In this document: piece after piece, positions 1 to 10,746 of the stretch
Layout: every line of letters begins with the position of its first letter
How positions within the stretch are numbered: the stretch's first letter is position 1
Assembly (NCBI RefSeq): GCF_049243985.1
Contig: NC_135381.1
Coordinates: 19,765,345-19,829,344 of the forward strand
Direction of reading: 5' to 3'
DNA: 64,000 nt
Source: Paroedura picta
Taxonomy: Eukaryota > Chordata > Lepidosauria > Squamata > Gekkonidae
Made by a program: the position numbers and the translations under genes
Notes under the pieces: generated by a model
Told to the model about the DNA's origin: nothing
The model's input: only the letters and a program-made list of their open reading frames with translations
The model's database searches: none

Positions 1-126
1 CTTGGTGGCCACAGTTGTGTCAGGCATCATTTCTGGTAAGGGGTATGGTGGTAAAAGGTTTCTTTCCTCTCCCCATATCCCACCAGTGGGTGAGGCTGAG
101 TTTTAGTAATTTGTATTCTCTTGCAG

Positions 127-229
127 CCCTGATGGCATTCCTCTTTGAGCTGAAGGACCTGGTGAACCTCATGTCAATTGGCACACTGTTGGCATACTCG
201 TTGGTAGCAGTTTGTGTACTCATACTCAG
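127..229 (+). CDS. SLC7A3: SLC7A3 coding exon (first in window)
   Basis: Acceptor ctcttgcag and donor CAG|gtgggt. Encodes a transmembrane segment with [18 protein letters not shown]. It opens with two bases of a split codon and ends two bases into an Arg codon completed by the next exon. Confidence 0.92.
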
Positions 230-3200
230 GTGGGTGCCTAAGGTTTTTGAACATATAGGGGACTCAAAGCCATATCTAAACACTGCGATGGCCTAACCAT
301 TGTGGGGGGAGACAGAGGGTGCTGGATCTCTGAGACTGGTGGAGGCTCTTTTCCCATAAGTACTGATGATGGCGATCTTCATTCTTTTGCTTTTGCTTTT
401 AGATACCAGCCTGAGATGATCTCTTCTAAGGACATGGAGATGCTGGAAGTGAATGGAAGTGAAGAGGAGAAGGTGATGATGAATGCGTCTGTCAGCAGTA
501 ATCAGACTATGATCAAAGAGGAGTTCACCTGGGCGAGCCTTTTCTGTCCTTCTGGGGAGATCCCAACTTGCAGTTCAGGACGCATTGTCTACATCAGCAC
601 CACAGCTGTCTGTAAGTCCTGGGGGGGGGGGGGCAGAGCTGAGTTGTTTTAGCTAACCAGGGATTTAAAGCTTATGTTGGAAGTCCTTTTAACAATGGCA
701 CTGAGATCAGAAGTGCTTCTAAAGTTCCAGCTAAGCTAAGTTGGGCAAGAAAATGCCCAGGTGCAGCTGGTCAACTAGGCACGTCAACATTCTGGGAGAG
801 CCTTCTAGAGACCTGCAGGAGAATGGATCTAGCAGATCTGAAATGCCTCAAGCCAGTAGGCATCCTGATATTTTCTGTTAGAGAATTCCTGGGAAACATC
901 ATGGAGAGGTCATGCTAGAGCAAGATCATGGTCCTCCCTGCTTTCCCAATATAAAGTGGATGTTTCATTCTCTGCCTTGCAGCTGTTGTGATCACTGTCC
1001 TGTGTGGAATCCTGGCGCACGAGAGGGAAGCGCTCATGAAAGGCAACATTGGTTGGACTGTGGCGTGTGCACTTCTCCTAAGTATTCTGCTGGTTACCAC
1101 CATCATCATCTGGAGGCAGCCGGAGAGCAAGAAGCGCCTCACTTTCAAGGTAAGAATCATGGCCAAAACGCTGAGCATCATTCTGGGACTGTATGTGGCA
1201 GAGATGAGTGATGCCTGGATTGGCCATGCTGCACTTCGCAGCTTTGGTGCTCAGCATTTGCAAAAGGAAATGATGACACTTCAGCTGTTGCTTCTGAATG
1301 GCTGGATCATTCCACGTAAATAGCAACCTTATTTCTGCCTTTCTCTGTCTCCCCCTCCAGTCTCCCCTTCCCACAATGCTTTTGTAGTCTGAATCCTCCC
1401 ACAGAAACGGCCACATTTCTTTGTTGTTGTTGTTAGTTGCGAAGTCGTGTCCGACCCATCGCAACCCTATGGACAATGATCCTCCAGTCCTTCCTGTCTT
1501 CTACCATACCTCAAAGTCCATTTAAGTTTGCACCAACTGCTTCAGTGACTCCATCCAGCCACCTCATTCTCTGTCGTCCCCTTCTTCTTTTGCCCTCAAT
1601 CGCTCCCAGCATTAGGCTCTTCTCCAGGGAGTCCTTCCTTCTCATGAGGTGGCCAAAGTATTTCAGTTTCATCTTCAGGATCTGGCCTTCTAAGGAGAAG
1701 TCAGGGCTGATCTCCTCTAGGACTGACCGGTTTGTTCGCCTTGCAGTCCAAGGCAGTGGTCCCCAACCTTTTTATCACCGGGGACCACTCAACGCCGGGG
1801 ACCACTCAACGCCTTTTACTGAGGTCCCGGGGGGGGGGGGTAGTTTGCTCCTCTACTCTCAACCACTGCCCTAGCGCTCTCTGATCGCTATGGTAATGTT
1901 TAAACATCCCTTCAAAATAAGATACAGACACGCCACAACAATGAAGTGTGTTGTAAAGGGCTGGGGGGGATGAAGTAAAGGGCCGGGAGGGGGAGAGAAA
2001 GCGTCCTTTGGGGCCCACCTCCAATTAGTCGAAGGACCACATGTGGTCCACGGCCCACAGGTTGGGGATCGCTAGTCCAAGGGACTCGCAAGAGTCTTCT
2101 CCAGCACCAGAGTTCAAAGGCCTCAATTCTTTGACGCTCGGCCTTCCTTATGGTCCAACTTTCAGAGCCATACATTGCAGCTGGGAAGACCATAGCCTTG
2201 ACTAGACACACTTTTGTTGTCTGAAACTCTGTCCATGAGGCTGGGTGTTCAATCCCAGCAGCTGGCTCAAGGTTGACTTAGCCTTCCATCCTTCCAAGGT
2301 TGGTAAAATGAGTACCCAGCTTGCTGGGAGGTAAAACGGTAATGACTGGGGAAGGCACTGGCAACCCCCCCCCCTGTATTGAGTCTGCCATGAAAACGCT
2401 AGAGGGCATCACCCCAAGGGTCATACATGATTCGGTGCTTGCACAGGGAATACCTTTACCTTTAATGAAACTGGCAGATGTCAGTTTCCCTTCCAGTTCC
2501 AAAGGGGAAACATCTGTGGCATACCAGGTATTGGTGCTGCAGGCATGCTAAAAGCTAGTCTGTGCACTATATTTAAACTCTTTCCCTGATATGTTTTTTC
2601 TTTGAAAAGCCCAAAAAAATTCACTGGAATTCAGTCTCATTTTACATCTGACTACAAATCTTGTGAGAGAATTACAGTTTCTTAGAATCTTGAGAAACAC
2701 TGACATCCACACTTGCCTTGGGGGCTGTCTTTTCTTTTCCAGGTGCCTGCCCTGCCGGTGCTTCCTCTGTTCAGTATCTTTGTGAATGTCTATCTCATGA
2801 TGCAATTGGATGCTGGCACCTGGGCCCGCTTTGCCGTCTGGATGACCATAGGTATGATTCTAAAAGAATCGTGGAGCCAGATTTGCTTGAGGGGGAAGCT
2901 TTTCTATGTAGAAATGTTATCTGGGTTGGCATTTAAGTGTTCAGGTATCTGATGACCCAAGTGCACCTTGAACCTACAAACAAAGACTTGGAGTTTCAGG
3001 AGGCATCATTCAACCAAGCAGGAATGCAGAGAATAATACAAAGAAGATCCAGAGGGGAAATAATCTAGGATCAGTGTCAGCTGGAATGCTGATAGTAGCC
3101 ATGGCTGTGGATATGGGGGGGGGGGGGGGCATAGAATACAAGAAACACAGGTCAGATTCTCCTGTGCTGAAAGAGAGATGGAGAAGTTCAGTTTCAGATG

Positions 3201-5121
3201 AAGTCAGAAGCAATCCTTTCTAATTAATACAGACAGAGGCTTCAAGTGGAGAGGAGGTTGCAACCAGAAGGGGCTTTCAGTGGTCCCCAACCTTTTTATC
3301 ACCGGGGACCGGTCAACGCTTGACAATTTTACTGAGGCCTGGAGGTGGGGATAGTCTTTTGCCGAGGGACGCCTAAGTCCCTGCTCCACTTGTTTTCCCG
3401 CCGGTGCCCCTGACTTCCCACTGCCTGCTAGGGGCGCTGCCAGCAGCAGCTAAGCAGTGCCACGCCGAGGGGGAGCCCCAGCCATGGTGGCCACTGGAGA
3501 GCAATAAAGGTGAGCCAGCGGCAGAGTGGCAGGGCAGCCCCGAGGAGGAGGAGGAGGAGCCGTGGCCCGGTACCAACTAATCCACGGACCCGGATCGGTC
3601 TCCGGACTGGGGGTTGGGGACCACTGGGGGCTTTCATAGATGGATTTCCAAATATGTATACAGGCGGAGGGTTAGAGACAAGACAGGTATAGACTTTGGT
3701 AGTCAACTTCATCATTACCAGCAGACATCTTTGCAGCTAGGGATTGTCTTAGCCAATGGGTACATGGGACACGTGCCTTGGCAGCATGCATGGGGGAGGG
3801 TTTTGTGATTACCCACATCCTTGCCTCCTGATGAAGAGAAAAGAAGGAAGAGCAGGGACCTGGTGCCACTTCTAGTGAGGACAGAGCCTCCTTACCTGCC
3901 TCCAATAAGTAAGGAACACCACTTGCTTGATCCCAGTAGGACTTAGCCCCTGCAGGGAGGCAGTGGCTCTTGGGTCCCATCCTGGACCTAGAATCACTAA
4001 GTGCCCATAGTTGTGTGTGCGTGGAGGAGTATTTGTCCTTTTGCTATGAATGAATGAATGAATGAATGAATGAATGAATGAATGAATGAATGAATGAATG
4101 AATGAATGAGGCAGATCACAAATAATTATTCCCAAAGGCACCCTGATGATTATTCTAAGCAATTATGTCCATTCAGCAGAGCTGGTGGCTACTTACTGGG
4201 TTAGTTTTGCTTGGGATTTGTCACTCTTTACCTTTTTGTGTGTTTGCATCTATGCTCTCTAGTCATGGTTTCTTCATGGTTAAAATTAGATCATATGAAG
4301 CTGCCTTTTCTTCTGCCCCCTTTTCCTCTTTTACCCTAAAGAAAGACCAGGTTAGGTCTTGTAGGGAAATCCTGTGACCCACATGTAGACAACGGCTTGC
4401 CAGTATTTTCTGAGTTTTGGCATTAAAAATTAGCGGGTTACAGGCCAAGAGATAGGGACTGATGTAAAAAAAAAAAGTCATGGCAACAGGCCTCCAGTTC
4501 AAATCTTCAATTCACCTCCAACCGAAGTAACTTCTGCAGCAAGAGCTGAATGAAAGCTGCTACTAGTCAGAGGCGATACTTTGAAGCTAGGTGGGTGCTA
4601 GGCAGCTAATATTAGAACTTGGGGGGTTTACCTTTAGCATTTAATCAAAGTAGTTAAACATTACTATTACAGTGATTGAAAACTACATCCTGCAAGTCTA
4701 ACTACTGACTTTCATCAGTGCCTGTCTATCACACTGTTTCTCTGAGGAGTCCCAGGAACTCTTCCCCATTCCTTTTATCATCACTGTAAGGTCTGTGGGC
4801 ATAGCTTAGGCAGAGCCAGTGACTGAGCTGAGATCACCCAGCACGTTTCATGGCTAACTGGGGATTTGAACTTAGGTCCTACCCAGTCCTGGGCTAGAAC
4901 ACTAACCACTACACCACTCTGACTCTTCAGTGCAAAGCAATCTAGCAGCTATCAACACATGAAATAAAAGTATGTTTGTAATCCGTGCAGGTTTTGCCAT
5001 CTACTTCGGTTACGGGATCCGGCACAGCATAGAAGCACAGACCACTCAACAGTCACAGTTGACAACAAACAAGCCTCTGAATTCTGCTGGCTCTGACCCG
5101 AGTCCAGATACAGCTATCTGA
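127..5121 (+). CDS. SLC7A3: SLC7A3 (cationic amino-acid transporter CAT-3), 3' part, five coding exons
   Basis: Sodium-independent plasma-membrane transporter of arginine, lysine and ornithine (APC superfamily). Coding exons are 127-229, 403-611, 983-1149, 2743-2851 and 4991-5121, all with AG/GT borders and matching phases, about 239 residues of a family length near 620. The order of segments is that of CAT proteins: [19 protein letters not shown], a polar loop with three N-x-S/T sequons, hydrophobic segments ending [35 protein letters not shown], then [12 protein letters not shown] and a polar tail ending PDTAI. The first exons lie upstream of the window. SLC7A1 and SLC7A2 are close paralogues; linkage to SNX12 and FOXO4 supports SLC7A3. 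The gene converges on the unnamed minus-strand gene, and its last exon lies in the left arm of a palindrome and recurs in the right arm. Confidence 0.93.
403..611 (+). CDS. SLC7A3: SLC7A3 coding exon, polar loop
   Basis: Acceptor tttgcttttag and donor GTCT|gtaagt. Encodes YQPEM and a hydrophilic acidic loop containing NGS, NAS and NQT, then the start of the next membrane segment (GRIVYIST). The loop is the least conserved part of CAT proteins. A poly-G run lies in the donor-side intron. Confidence 0.9.
983..1149 (+). CDS. SLC7A3: SLC7A3 coding exon, two membrane segments
   Basis: Acceptor ctgccttgcag and donor AAG|gtaaga. Encodes [13 protein letters not shown], then [19 protein letters not shown] and [12 protein letters not shown], the conserved WRQP turn of CAT transporters. 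Confidence 0.92.
1419..2220 (-). mobile_element. RTE/BovB LINE 3' fragment, split by a hAT element
   Basis: Minus-strand translation gives [20 protein letters not shown] and [13 protein letters not shown], the C-terminal part of RTE-type polymerase, and the 3' end has the cgacttcgcaactaacaaca tail typical of reptile BovB. Interrupted by the hAT element at 1754-2074. A dead fragment in an SLC7A3 intron. Confidence 0.88.
1754..2074. mobile_element. Non-autonomous hAT element, family A copy 1
   Basis: Starts CAGTGGTCCCCAACC and ends GGTTGGGGATCGCTA, flanked by the 8-bp direct repeat GTCCAAGG (1746-1753 and 2075-2082). Non-coding. Inserted in the BovB fragment. A second copy is at 14391-14711. 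Confidence 0.92.
2230..2478 (+). mobile_element. Sauria-type tRNA SINE
   Basis: Contains gggtgttcaatcccagcagc, gtaaaatgagtacccagctt, gagtctgccatgaaaacgct and the tail atacctttacctttaatg, the pattern of Sauria SINEs, whose 3' end is shared with BovB. It lies directly after the BovB fragment. This is a main clue for a squamate. Confidence 0.88.
2743..2851 (+). CDS. SLC7A3: SLC7A3 coding exon, penultimate
   Basis: Acceptor cttttccag and donor ATAG|gtatga. Encodes [20 protein letters not shown] and [12 protein letters not shown], strongly conserved in CAT family members. Confidence 0.93.
3278..3626. mobile_element. Non-autonomous hAT element, family B copy 1
   Basis: CAGTGGTCCCCAACC...GGTTGGGGACCACTG ends with the perfect 8-bp target duplication GGGGCTTT (3270-3277, 3627-3634). 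The interior is GC-rich and non-coding. Shares its ends with family A but not the interior. Confidence 0.94.
4046..4109. repeat. (GAAT)n microsatellite
   Basis: About sixteen tandem tetramers TGAA/GAAT in an SLC7A3 intron. The long frames across it are artefacts. Confidence 0.97.
4790..4930 (-). mobile_element. MIR-like tRNA SINE
   Basis: Reverse strand reads gagtcagagtggtgtagtgg then a B-box-like ttcaaatccccagttag, and ends in a core resembling MIR. The right arm carries its mirror at 13516-13655, so it predates the duplication. Confidence 0.7.
4991..5121 (+). CDS. SLC7A3: SLC7A3 terminal coding exon
   Basis: Acceptor atccgtgcag. Encodes [14 protein letters not shown] and the cytoplasmic tail, stop TGA at 5119-5121. 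It lies inside the left arm of the palindrome. The inverted copy at 13320-13450 differs by one base in the coding part. Confidence 0.93.
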
Positions 5122-7060
5122 GAGAAGGAAGTGATGATTCTCCACGTCCCCTGCCTTTCCTACACCATAGTTGCCCTTCAGCTCTTGCCTGCCTCCTGTC
5201 CTTCCATATAACAAGCAGGAGAAGGAAAGATCCTGGGCAGATTGTTCCCCCTTGTACCCGCAGTATTTCCAAGCAAGGTTATCCTGCAGAGGAGACAAGG
5301 CAAGCACCAACCTCAAGGGTGGGGAGAGCAGAGGCAAAGCACTGCACCACTCTTGCCCTTGGTAAAAACTGACAGGCAGGAAACTGCCATATACGCGATA
5401 TCTGTATTTATTGTCTGGCTGTGCTGGCTAGAAGTTGCCTTTCTTTTGTGTAAGAAGCACGTGTGCAAGGTGGCTGGAGGTTACAAAAATGGGTCTCAGT
5501 GCTCTTTGTAAATCTTTGCTTTCCTTTTTACTTTTTTGAGCAGATTTTTTTATCAGATGTATTGATGGTTTATAGGATTAAAAATCTAAAGAACCTTTTA
5601 AAAAAAAAAACAAGGGAGGCTGATCAGTCTGACTGCCAACATACTGTGCCAATTAAGATTCTCTACTACATAGTGATAGTTCCTTAGGAATAATAGCTAT
5701 TGTGGTGGTCCCAGATTTCAGCTACGGTTTCCATTACACTCAGGCTGTTGGAGAATCCAGCACCAATGGTTCTTCCCATTCCAACCCATCCTGTCTTGCT
5801 TGAATGGCAGCAGCTGATTGGAATCCTGCGGTAGCTCTTAGTATCCAGTGCCCATCTCTATTCCTGTGGGTAGGCCCTCTTTTAGCTAGAGTTCACACTG
5901 GTAAACTACTCAGTGTATATAGAGGTGATAACTCTTCCACGGCCTGAAACTGAGCATTATGTGAACCAGACACTTGCTTTTTCTGTAGCTCTGTAGTGTT
6001 TCCAACTGTTGTGTGCTGTATGGTGTTTAATAACAAGGCCTGTGCCTGCTTGAAATGTCATATGCAACAGCCTGCTTCTCTTTGCCAAAGCCATTTACTT
6101 GAAGTATTGCTAACTGTACAAGTTGAAGCACCCTTCCAAAATTGTTTGTCATTTGGAGGAAAGATATCAACAGAGTGTGGAAGCTCTGCCTAATTCCCCT
6201 ACCTCCTGACTACCATTTATCTGTCTCATGCTTTCAGGCTTATGTTCAGCCTTAAAACCAAGAACTTGTCTGCGTTGGATCGTGATTATTTTTAATCTAG
6301 ATATTCTCAATACAGAATTCTACACGAACGTTTGGAAATGTGTGATGTTGATTTCAGGAGCAGAGGCAGCCCTGAGTTATGGCTCCGTTCGTCTTAATGT
6401 AGATCTGTGGGGCAACCGGATGCACAGCCACTTGGCATCTGTGATGTGTCAGCAATCTGGGTCAGATGGTTCCTTTTTTTAGGCAGGTATATTCTGTTAC
6501 AGGAAGACTTCCTCAGCACAACAGAGGCTTAAGAAATCTTCCCTGTAAAAGCATGCACCATTTATGTTCCTGTGTACTTGAGACACTGCATATTTCTGTG
6601 GTGGCACAAATATCTAGACCATCTTAATAGTAGGAGCCAGGCAGGCTTGTTCCGTTGCTAATTCACAGAGCCTTGAAGTGGCTGTCTAGTGCATTCAACA
6701 TTCTTAATCCTAATTACAGCCCATCAGTGGCGGCCTTTCATGACTGTCATCTGAAAGGAAGCAGCTTCAAGAAAGATGAAAATGGATAAGGTCCCCTCCC
6801 CCACCCCACCTCCCAGCCACTTAAACTTTTCCTTAGTGGTGGAATTCTACACCCAGGTACTTCAAAGAAATAGTTACAGACAGACCACTCTGCCCTTTAA
6901 AGGGAGAATGTGTAAAGAATCGCCAGCAGCGCAAGGTGGGTTTGTATTATGTTAAGGGTAGTCGGCAGGAGGACCCATTCTTCCTGACCCCAGCCTCAAC
7001 CAAAGAGGCTATCAATCAGTACTGAGAAAGATGGTTCACAAATCAACTAATAAAAATCTT
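5122..7060 (+). other. SLC7A3: Probable SLC7A3 3' untranslated region
   Basis: No conserved coding region is seen. The segment to about 6400 is copied at high identity in the right arm. An AATAAA at 7049-7054 is the best poly(A) signal, and its mirror is kept in the right arm near 11850. The true end cannot be fixed without RNA data. Confidence 0.45.
7049..7054 (+). terminator. SLC7A3: Candidate poly(A) signal of SLC7A3
   Basis: AATAAA about 1.9 kb after the SLC7A3 stop codon. The flanking 90 bases recur inverted in the right arm (11815-11890) with the hexamer intact. Assignment is inference. Confidence 0.35.
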
Positions 7061-9315
7061 TTGGGAGTAGTCTGGGGAGGGTGCTTTTAAATATGGCAGA
7101 TTACACATCCTATCTGGAGCAGGTTCACTGTATAATATAGAAAGCTAAGGCCTAGGTGGGTGGAGAGTGGGCGGGGCCAGTCCAATCTTTGGACTAATGA
7201 CTTCCGATTGGTCCAAAGATTGGACTGACCCCTCCCCCAGACTTGGGACCAATAGGGAGGTGACACAGCCTGTCCCCGGCCTGGTCAGGGGCAATCTGCC
7301 AACATCGCCACCAGTCTGCCCCTGACAACTGCAGGGAGAGGAGGTCGGTATGGCTGCTGAGGGGGCTGAGAACAGAGGCTTAGACAGGCCACGTCAGCCC
7401 TTTTCGCCCCAGGGCTGTCCAAACTGTTACATCCAACAACTTCCCTCACTTTGCATCAGACCACTGACAGAGCTGGCAGGTGCCTGATGAGTGTTCTCCC
7501 TCCCCCCTCCCTTCAGGCCTGCTGTGAAGGAGCCTCTAACAGCCCCTGACTGAGGTGAGAGCAACGCAGGGGAGTCTGTGGGCATGTGTGTGCTTTTCTT
7601 TTGAGGGGGGGAGTTTTCTCCTTCTGGCAAACCATTGGCTGACAGGGAAGCCATAGAAAGACCCCTTCTCCCTTAAAATACTGCTGTGGCCAGCCTCGCT
7701 GCTGGAAGGAAGATGCAGCCAAGCAACTCTCTGCAGATTTGAGGCCTACTGCACAGGGTGTTACAATAAAATCAGAATCCAGTAGCACCTTTAAGACCAA
7801 AAGATTTATTCAAGGCGTGAGCTTTTGAGTACAAGCACTCTTTGTCAGACTAAGAACTGACCATCATAACAGTAGGAATAAATAAGCAAAAGTTATTTTA
7901 GTAAACCGTGTCACAGCATCCAAACATAGCCACATGATAACTTCCTGCCAAACCAGCCAATCAAACCCCTCGAACCCATTTGTAGTTCACAAAGACATAT
8001 CAGAAATAAAACTGTCAAAGCCAGTGATCCACGGCTCACACAACTGGATGCTGTTGTGGAGGTTCTTTTGTCTCCTGTTTCATCTGCACAACAACCCTGT
8101 GTAGTAGGCCTCAAGTGTTTCGTCTCCACAATATGTGTGGGAGGCTGTCCGGCGGTTGGCTGTCCCTGGTCTGAACATATTCCTTGAACTCTGGAAATGG
8201 GGCCTCAAAAGTGTGTAATGCCCCCGCAGCCACCTAGCACCCCCTGACCTATTTCAGGTCAAGAAAACATTGCAGAGGAGTTAAGGGTGCCAGATTGGTG
8301 TAGGTTCATGTTCTGGAATTCCACACTACCTAGGTGTGCATAAACCTGACTGGTCAAGACTGATGTGCACAGAGATACCTCCCCTTAGCGTTGCCATCTT
8401 CCAAGTGTGACTCTCTACACCACCTCCCTCACGGGGAATCTGCTATGGGGAGAGGAAGGCAATTGGAAACTGCTTTGAGACCCGAGGCCTGCTGGGTGAC
8501 TGCAAACCATTCCCAATTCTCTCAGACCTCCCACAGCCCTCACAGATTATCTATTGTGGGGAGATGAAGGGGAAAGGTGTTTGTAAACCGCTTTGAGACT
8601 CCTTTGGGTAATAAACAGCAGGGTACAAAAATCCAGCTTCTTTTAAGGAGAAACCATGAAAGAAGCATGTGGGCACGTAACATTTTATCAACAGTAAAAA
8701 AAATGGAGCGTGGCGGACACCTGTGTACTGTGGCTACCCCATGTGTATTAGGGCAGGGGGACATTTCTGTGTCTGTGGCCTAATTCACACAAGAAGGGAA
8801 ATGACATTGAACGCAGAACTGGGAGGAACTGGTTGCCATGTAATCTCCCTGTAAGAAGAGTCTCCAGTCTGATTTTCTCTTCACATAAGAAATAGCTCTG
8901 GAAAGCTCATCTGTAACCACTATGCCACAATTCCCCAAAGGTCAGTCCTTTCCCACACTCAACGAGCATTCCAAACCACTGGTTCTTGACACCCATCTCT
9001 CCAACCCCGTGTCCTCATTTGTCACCATGTTACCACAACTTCACACACGACACACACGACCCCATGCTCTTACCGACTGGACAACTCCTCCCCTTCCTCT
9101 TCCCACCACCAAGCTCTAGCACATGTTGCATTCCTGGATACAAAAGGCTTTGCCCCTAGTGTTTTGAATAAGATGCAGTCAACTCAGGTTTTACTGCACT
9201 GCCTAGTGGCAGTGACTATAATTTTCAATAGTTCCCAGAATTATAGTTCATGAAGATGGCTCTTTCTGCCAGCTTCCCATTATTGCAAGATCAAATTACA
9301 CACATTTAGAGTAGA
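7060..9315. other. Left-arm-only intergenic block with SINE pieces
   Basis: Between the two convergent 3' ends. It holds a reversed piece of the squamate repeat family with 'cagtagcacctttaagacca' (about 7765-7860), a SINE tail ending cgctttgagactcctttggg (8440-8620) and the 17-bp hairpin at 7178. No coding signal is seen. Confidence 0.6.
7178..7227. repeat. Perfect 17-bp inverted repeat
   Basis: CAGTCCAATCTTTGGAC at 7178-7194 is the exact reverse complement of 7211-7227, with a 16-base loop. The stem extends outward with one mismatch. Lies in a left-arm-only block. Confidence 0.8.
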
Positions 9316-9327
9316 TAATTTGTGTAA

Positions 9328-9333
9328 TTTATT
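9328..9333 (-). terminator. Candidate poly(A) signal of the unnamed gene
   Basis: Minus-strand AATAAA about 1.36 kb after the TAA. The matching hexamer in the right arm (11638-11643, plus strand) is kept within a locally conserved block. The 3'UTR so defined would include a SINE/VNTR composite at 9399-10165 absent from the right arm. Confidence 0.4.
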
Positions 9334-9398
9334 CCGGATAATATATCAGAGGGAAAGCCTGTTGCATCCAGGAATAGAACAGGTGCCAGCACATATAC

Positions 9399-10165
9399 CC
9401 GCACTGTGACATTCCTAGATTCTGGCACTCCTCACACCCTTGTTCCCTGCTAGAACTTGAGATCTCGTGTGGGGAAGTGGTTAAAAAGTGGCAGACTCTA
9501 GTCTCAAGAACTGAGTTTGATTCTTGACTCCTCCATTTGCAGACAGCTAGGTTGCCAACTACCAGGTGGGTGCCTGGAAACATTCAGGAAGATGAATGAG
9601 AAATACAGAATGAAAGAGAAAATGAAGGGGGAGGGGAGGGAAGGGAAGAAAGTCATCACTTATCCTGGAGAAAACAGCTGCTTTAGAGGGACACTGACCC
9701 TCCTACCCCACCCCCATACAACAGTGTCTACATAGGTCACCACTGTCCCTACCCTCCCATCAAAGCCCACATATACCAAGGCCAAGCAGGCTGTGGAGGG
9801 GTGGGCTATCACCTTCCTGGCCCCCCCATCTCCTAAAGGCTGGGAAGAAAAGGGCATAAGCTGGCCGCCTCCTTCCTCCATATCTCCCAAAGGCCAGGCT
9901 GGGTGGGGAAGACCATAGGGGATGTGCTGCCTCATTCTCACCCATCTCCAAAGGGGCAACCCAGGCAGGGAAGGATGTGGGAGGAACTGCCTCCTTCCCA
10001 ACCATCTCGCAAAGGCTGGCCCAGCCAGGAAAGGCAAATGGGGGTTCTCTCCTTCCTGCCCCCTCCCCAAAAGGGCATAAGCTGGCCGCCTCCTTCCTGC
10101 CCCTTCCTCCATATCTCCCAAAGGCCAGGCTGGGTGGGGAAGACCATAGGGGAAGACCTCCTTTT
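9399..10165 (+). repeat. SINE/VNTR composite element, copy 1
   Basis: A tRNA-SINE-like head (about 9399-9540), a purine-rich middle, then six or so GC-rich units of about 54-62 bp keyed by 'ccatctccnaaaggc' from 9826 to 10130. Head and VNTR recur at 23090-25035, and a related head at 48735. The open frames here are artefacts of the tandem units. Confidence 0.7.
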
Positions 10166-10692
10166 CCTTTTTTGGAACCTCATCACATCACTGTATCATG
10201 TAATTTCCTATCATGCTTACAGCTTAATAAATCCCATACTGCCAGCTGGAGTTAAATGGGGATACTAGAACCTTAACATTAGCTAGAAGATCTTCACGGC
10301 AGAAGAAAACAATTCCACATTACTTGAACATTGCATGCACTGTTCACAAGAACAGGATTGGACAAAACTAATTTTTAAATTTCTGTAAGACCAACATTAG
10401 TATGCAGTTCCAAAGCACAGTTGTGTGGAGGGATCAATACGGAAGGTATATAGCCAGGGTCATCTTTGAAGAAAATAATGCCCAAGTCCATAGGTGGCTC
10501 AGAGGCATTTTCTGCACAACTGTTGAAATGAAAGAAACCAAGCTTAACAAACGAACACAGGAAAATGGCCTGGGTTTTGTCTAGAAATGTGCCTTTGCTG
10601 TTTGTAGATCTGGCTTTCAGCAATTTGCCCCGAGGGAGACAGTTTCAGAACAGTAACTGTGCAATATCCTGAGAATCAGCATTGCCATGGTT

Positions 10693-10746
10693 TTAACTAG
10701 GTTTGAGCTCCATCCGCTGGACATCTTCCAGAGCCCAGCCTAGGGA
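10693..10746 (-). CDS. Unnamed gene, terminal coding exon
   Basis: Acceptor ttcttctgtttcctgtag, a very good pyrimidine tract. Encodes SLGWALEDVQRMELKPS, then TAA (10695-10693). The phase matches exon 5. It lies 14 bases from the inner end of the left arm, and a plus-strand copy sits at 11121-11174. Confidence 0.65.
   Translation of the reverse strand, partial: SLGWALEDVQRMELKPS

Noticed and set aside
9660-10268. Overlapping long frames on both strands
   Set aside because: Produced by in-phase tandem GC-rich units of the VNTR. The same repeated peptides appear in several frames.
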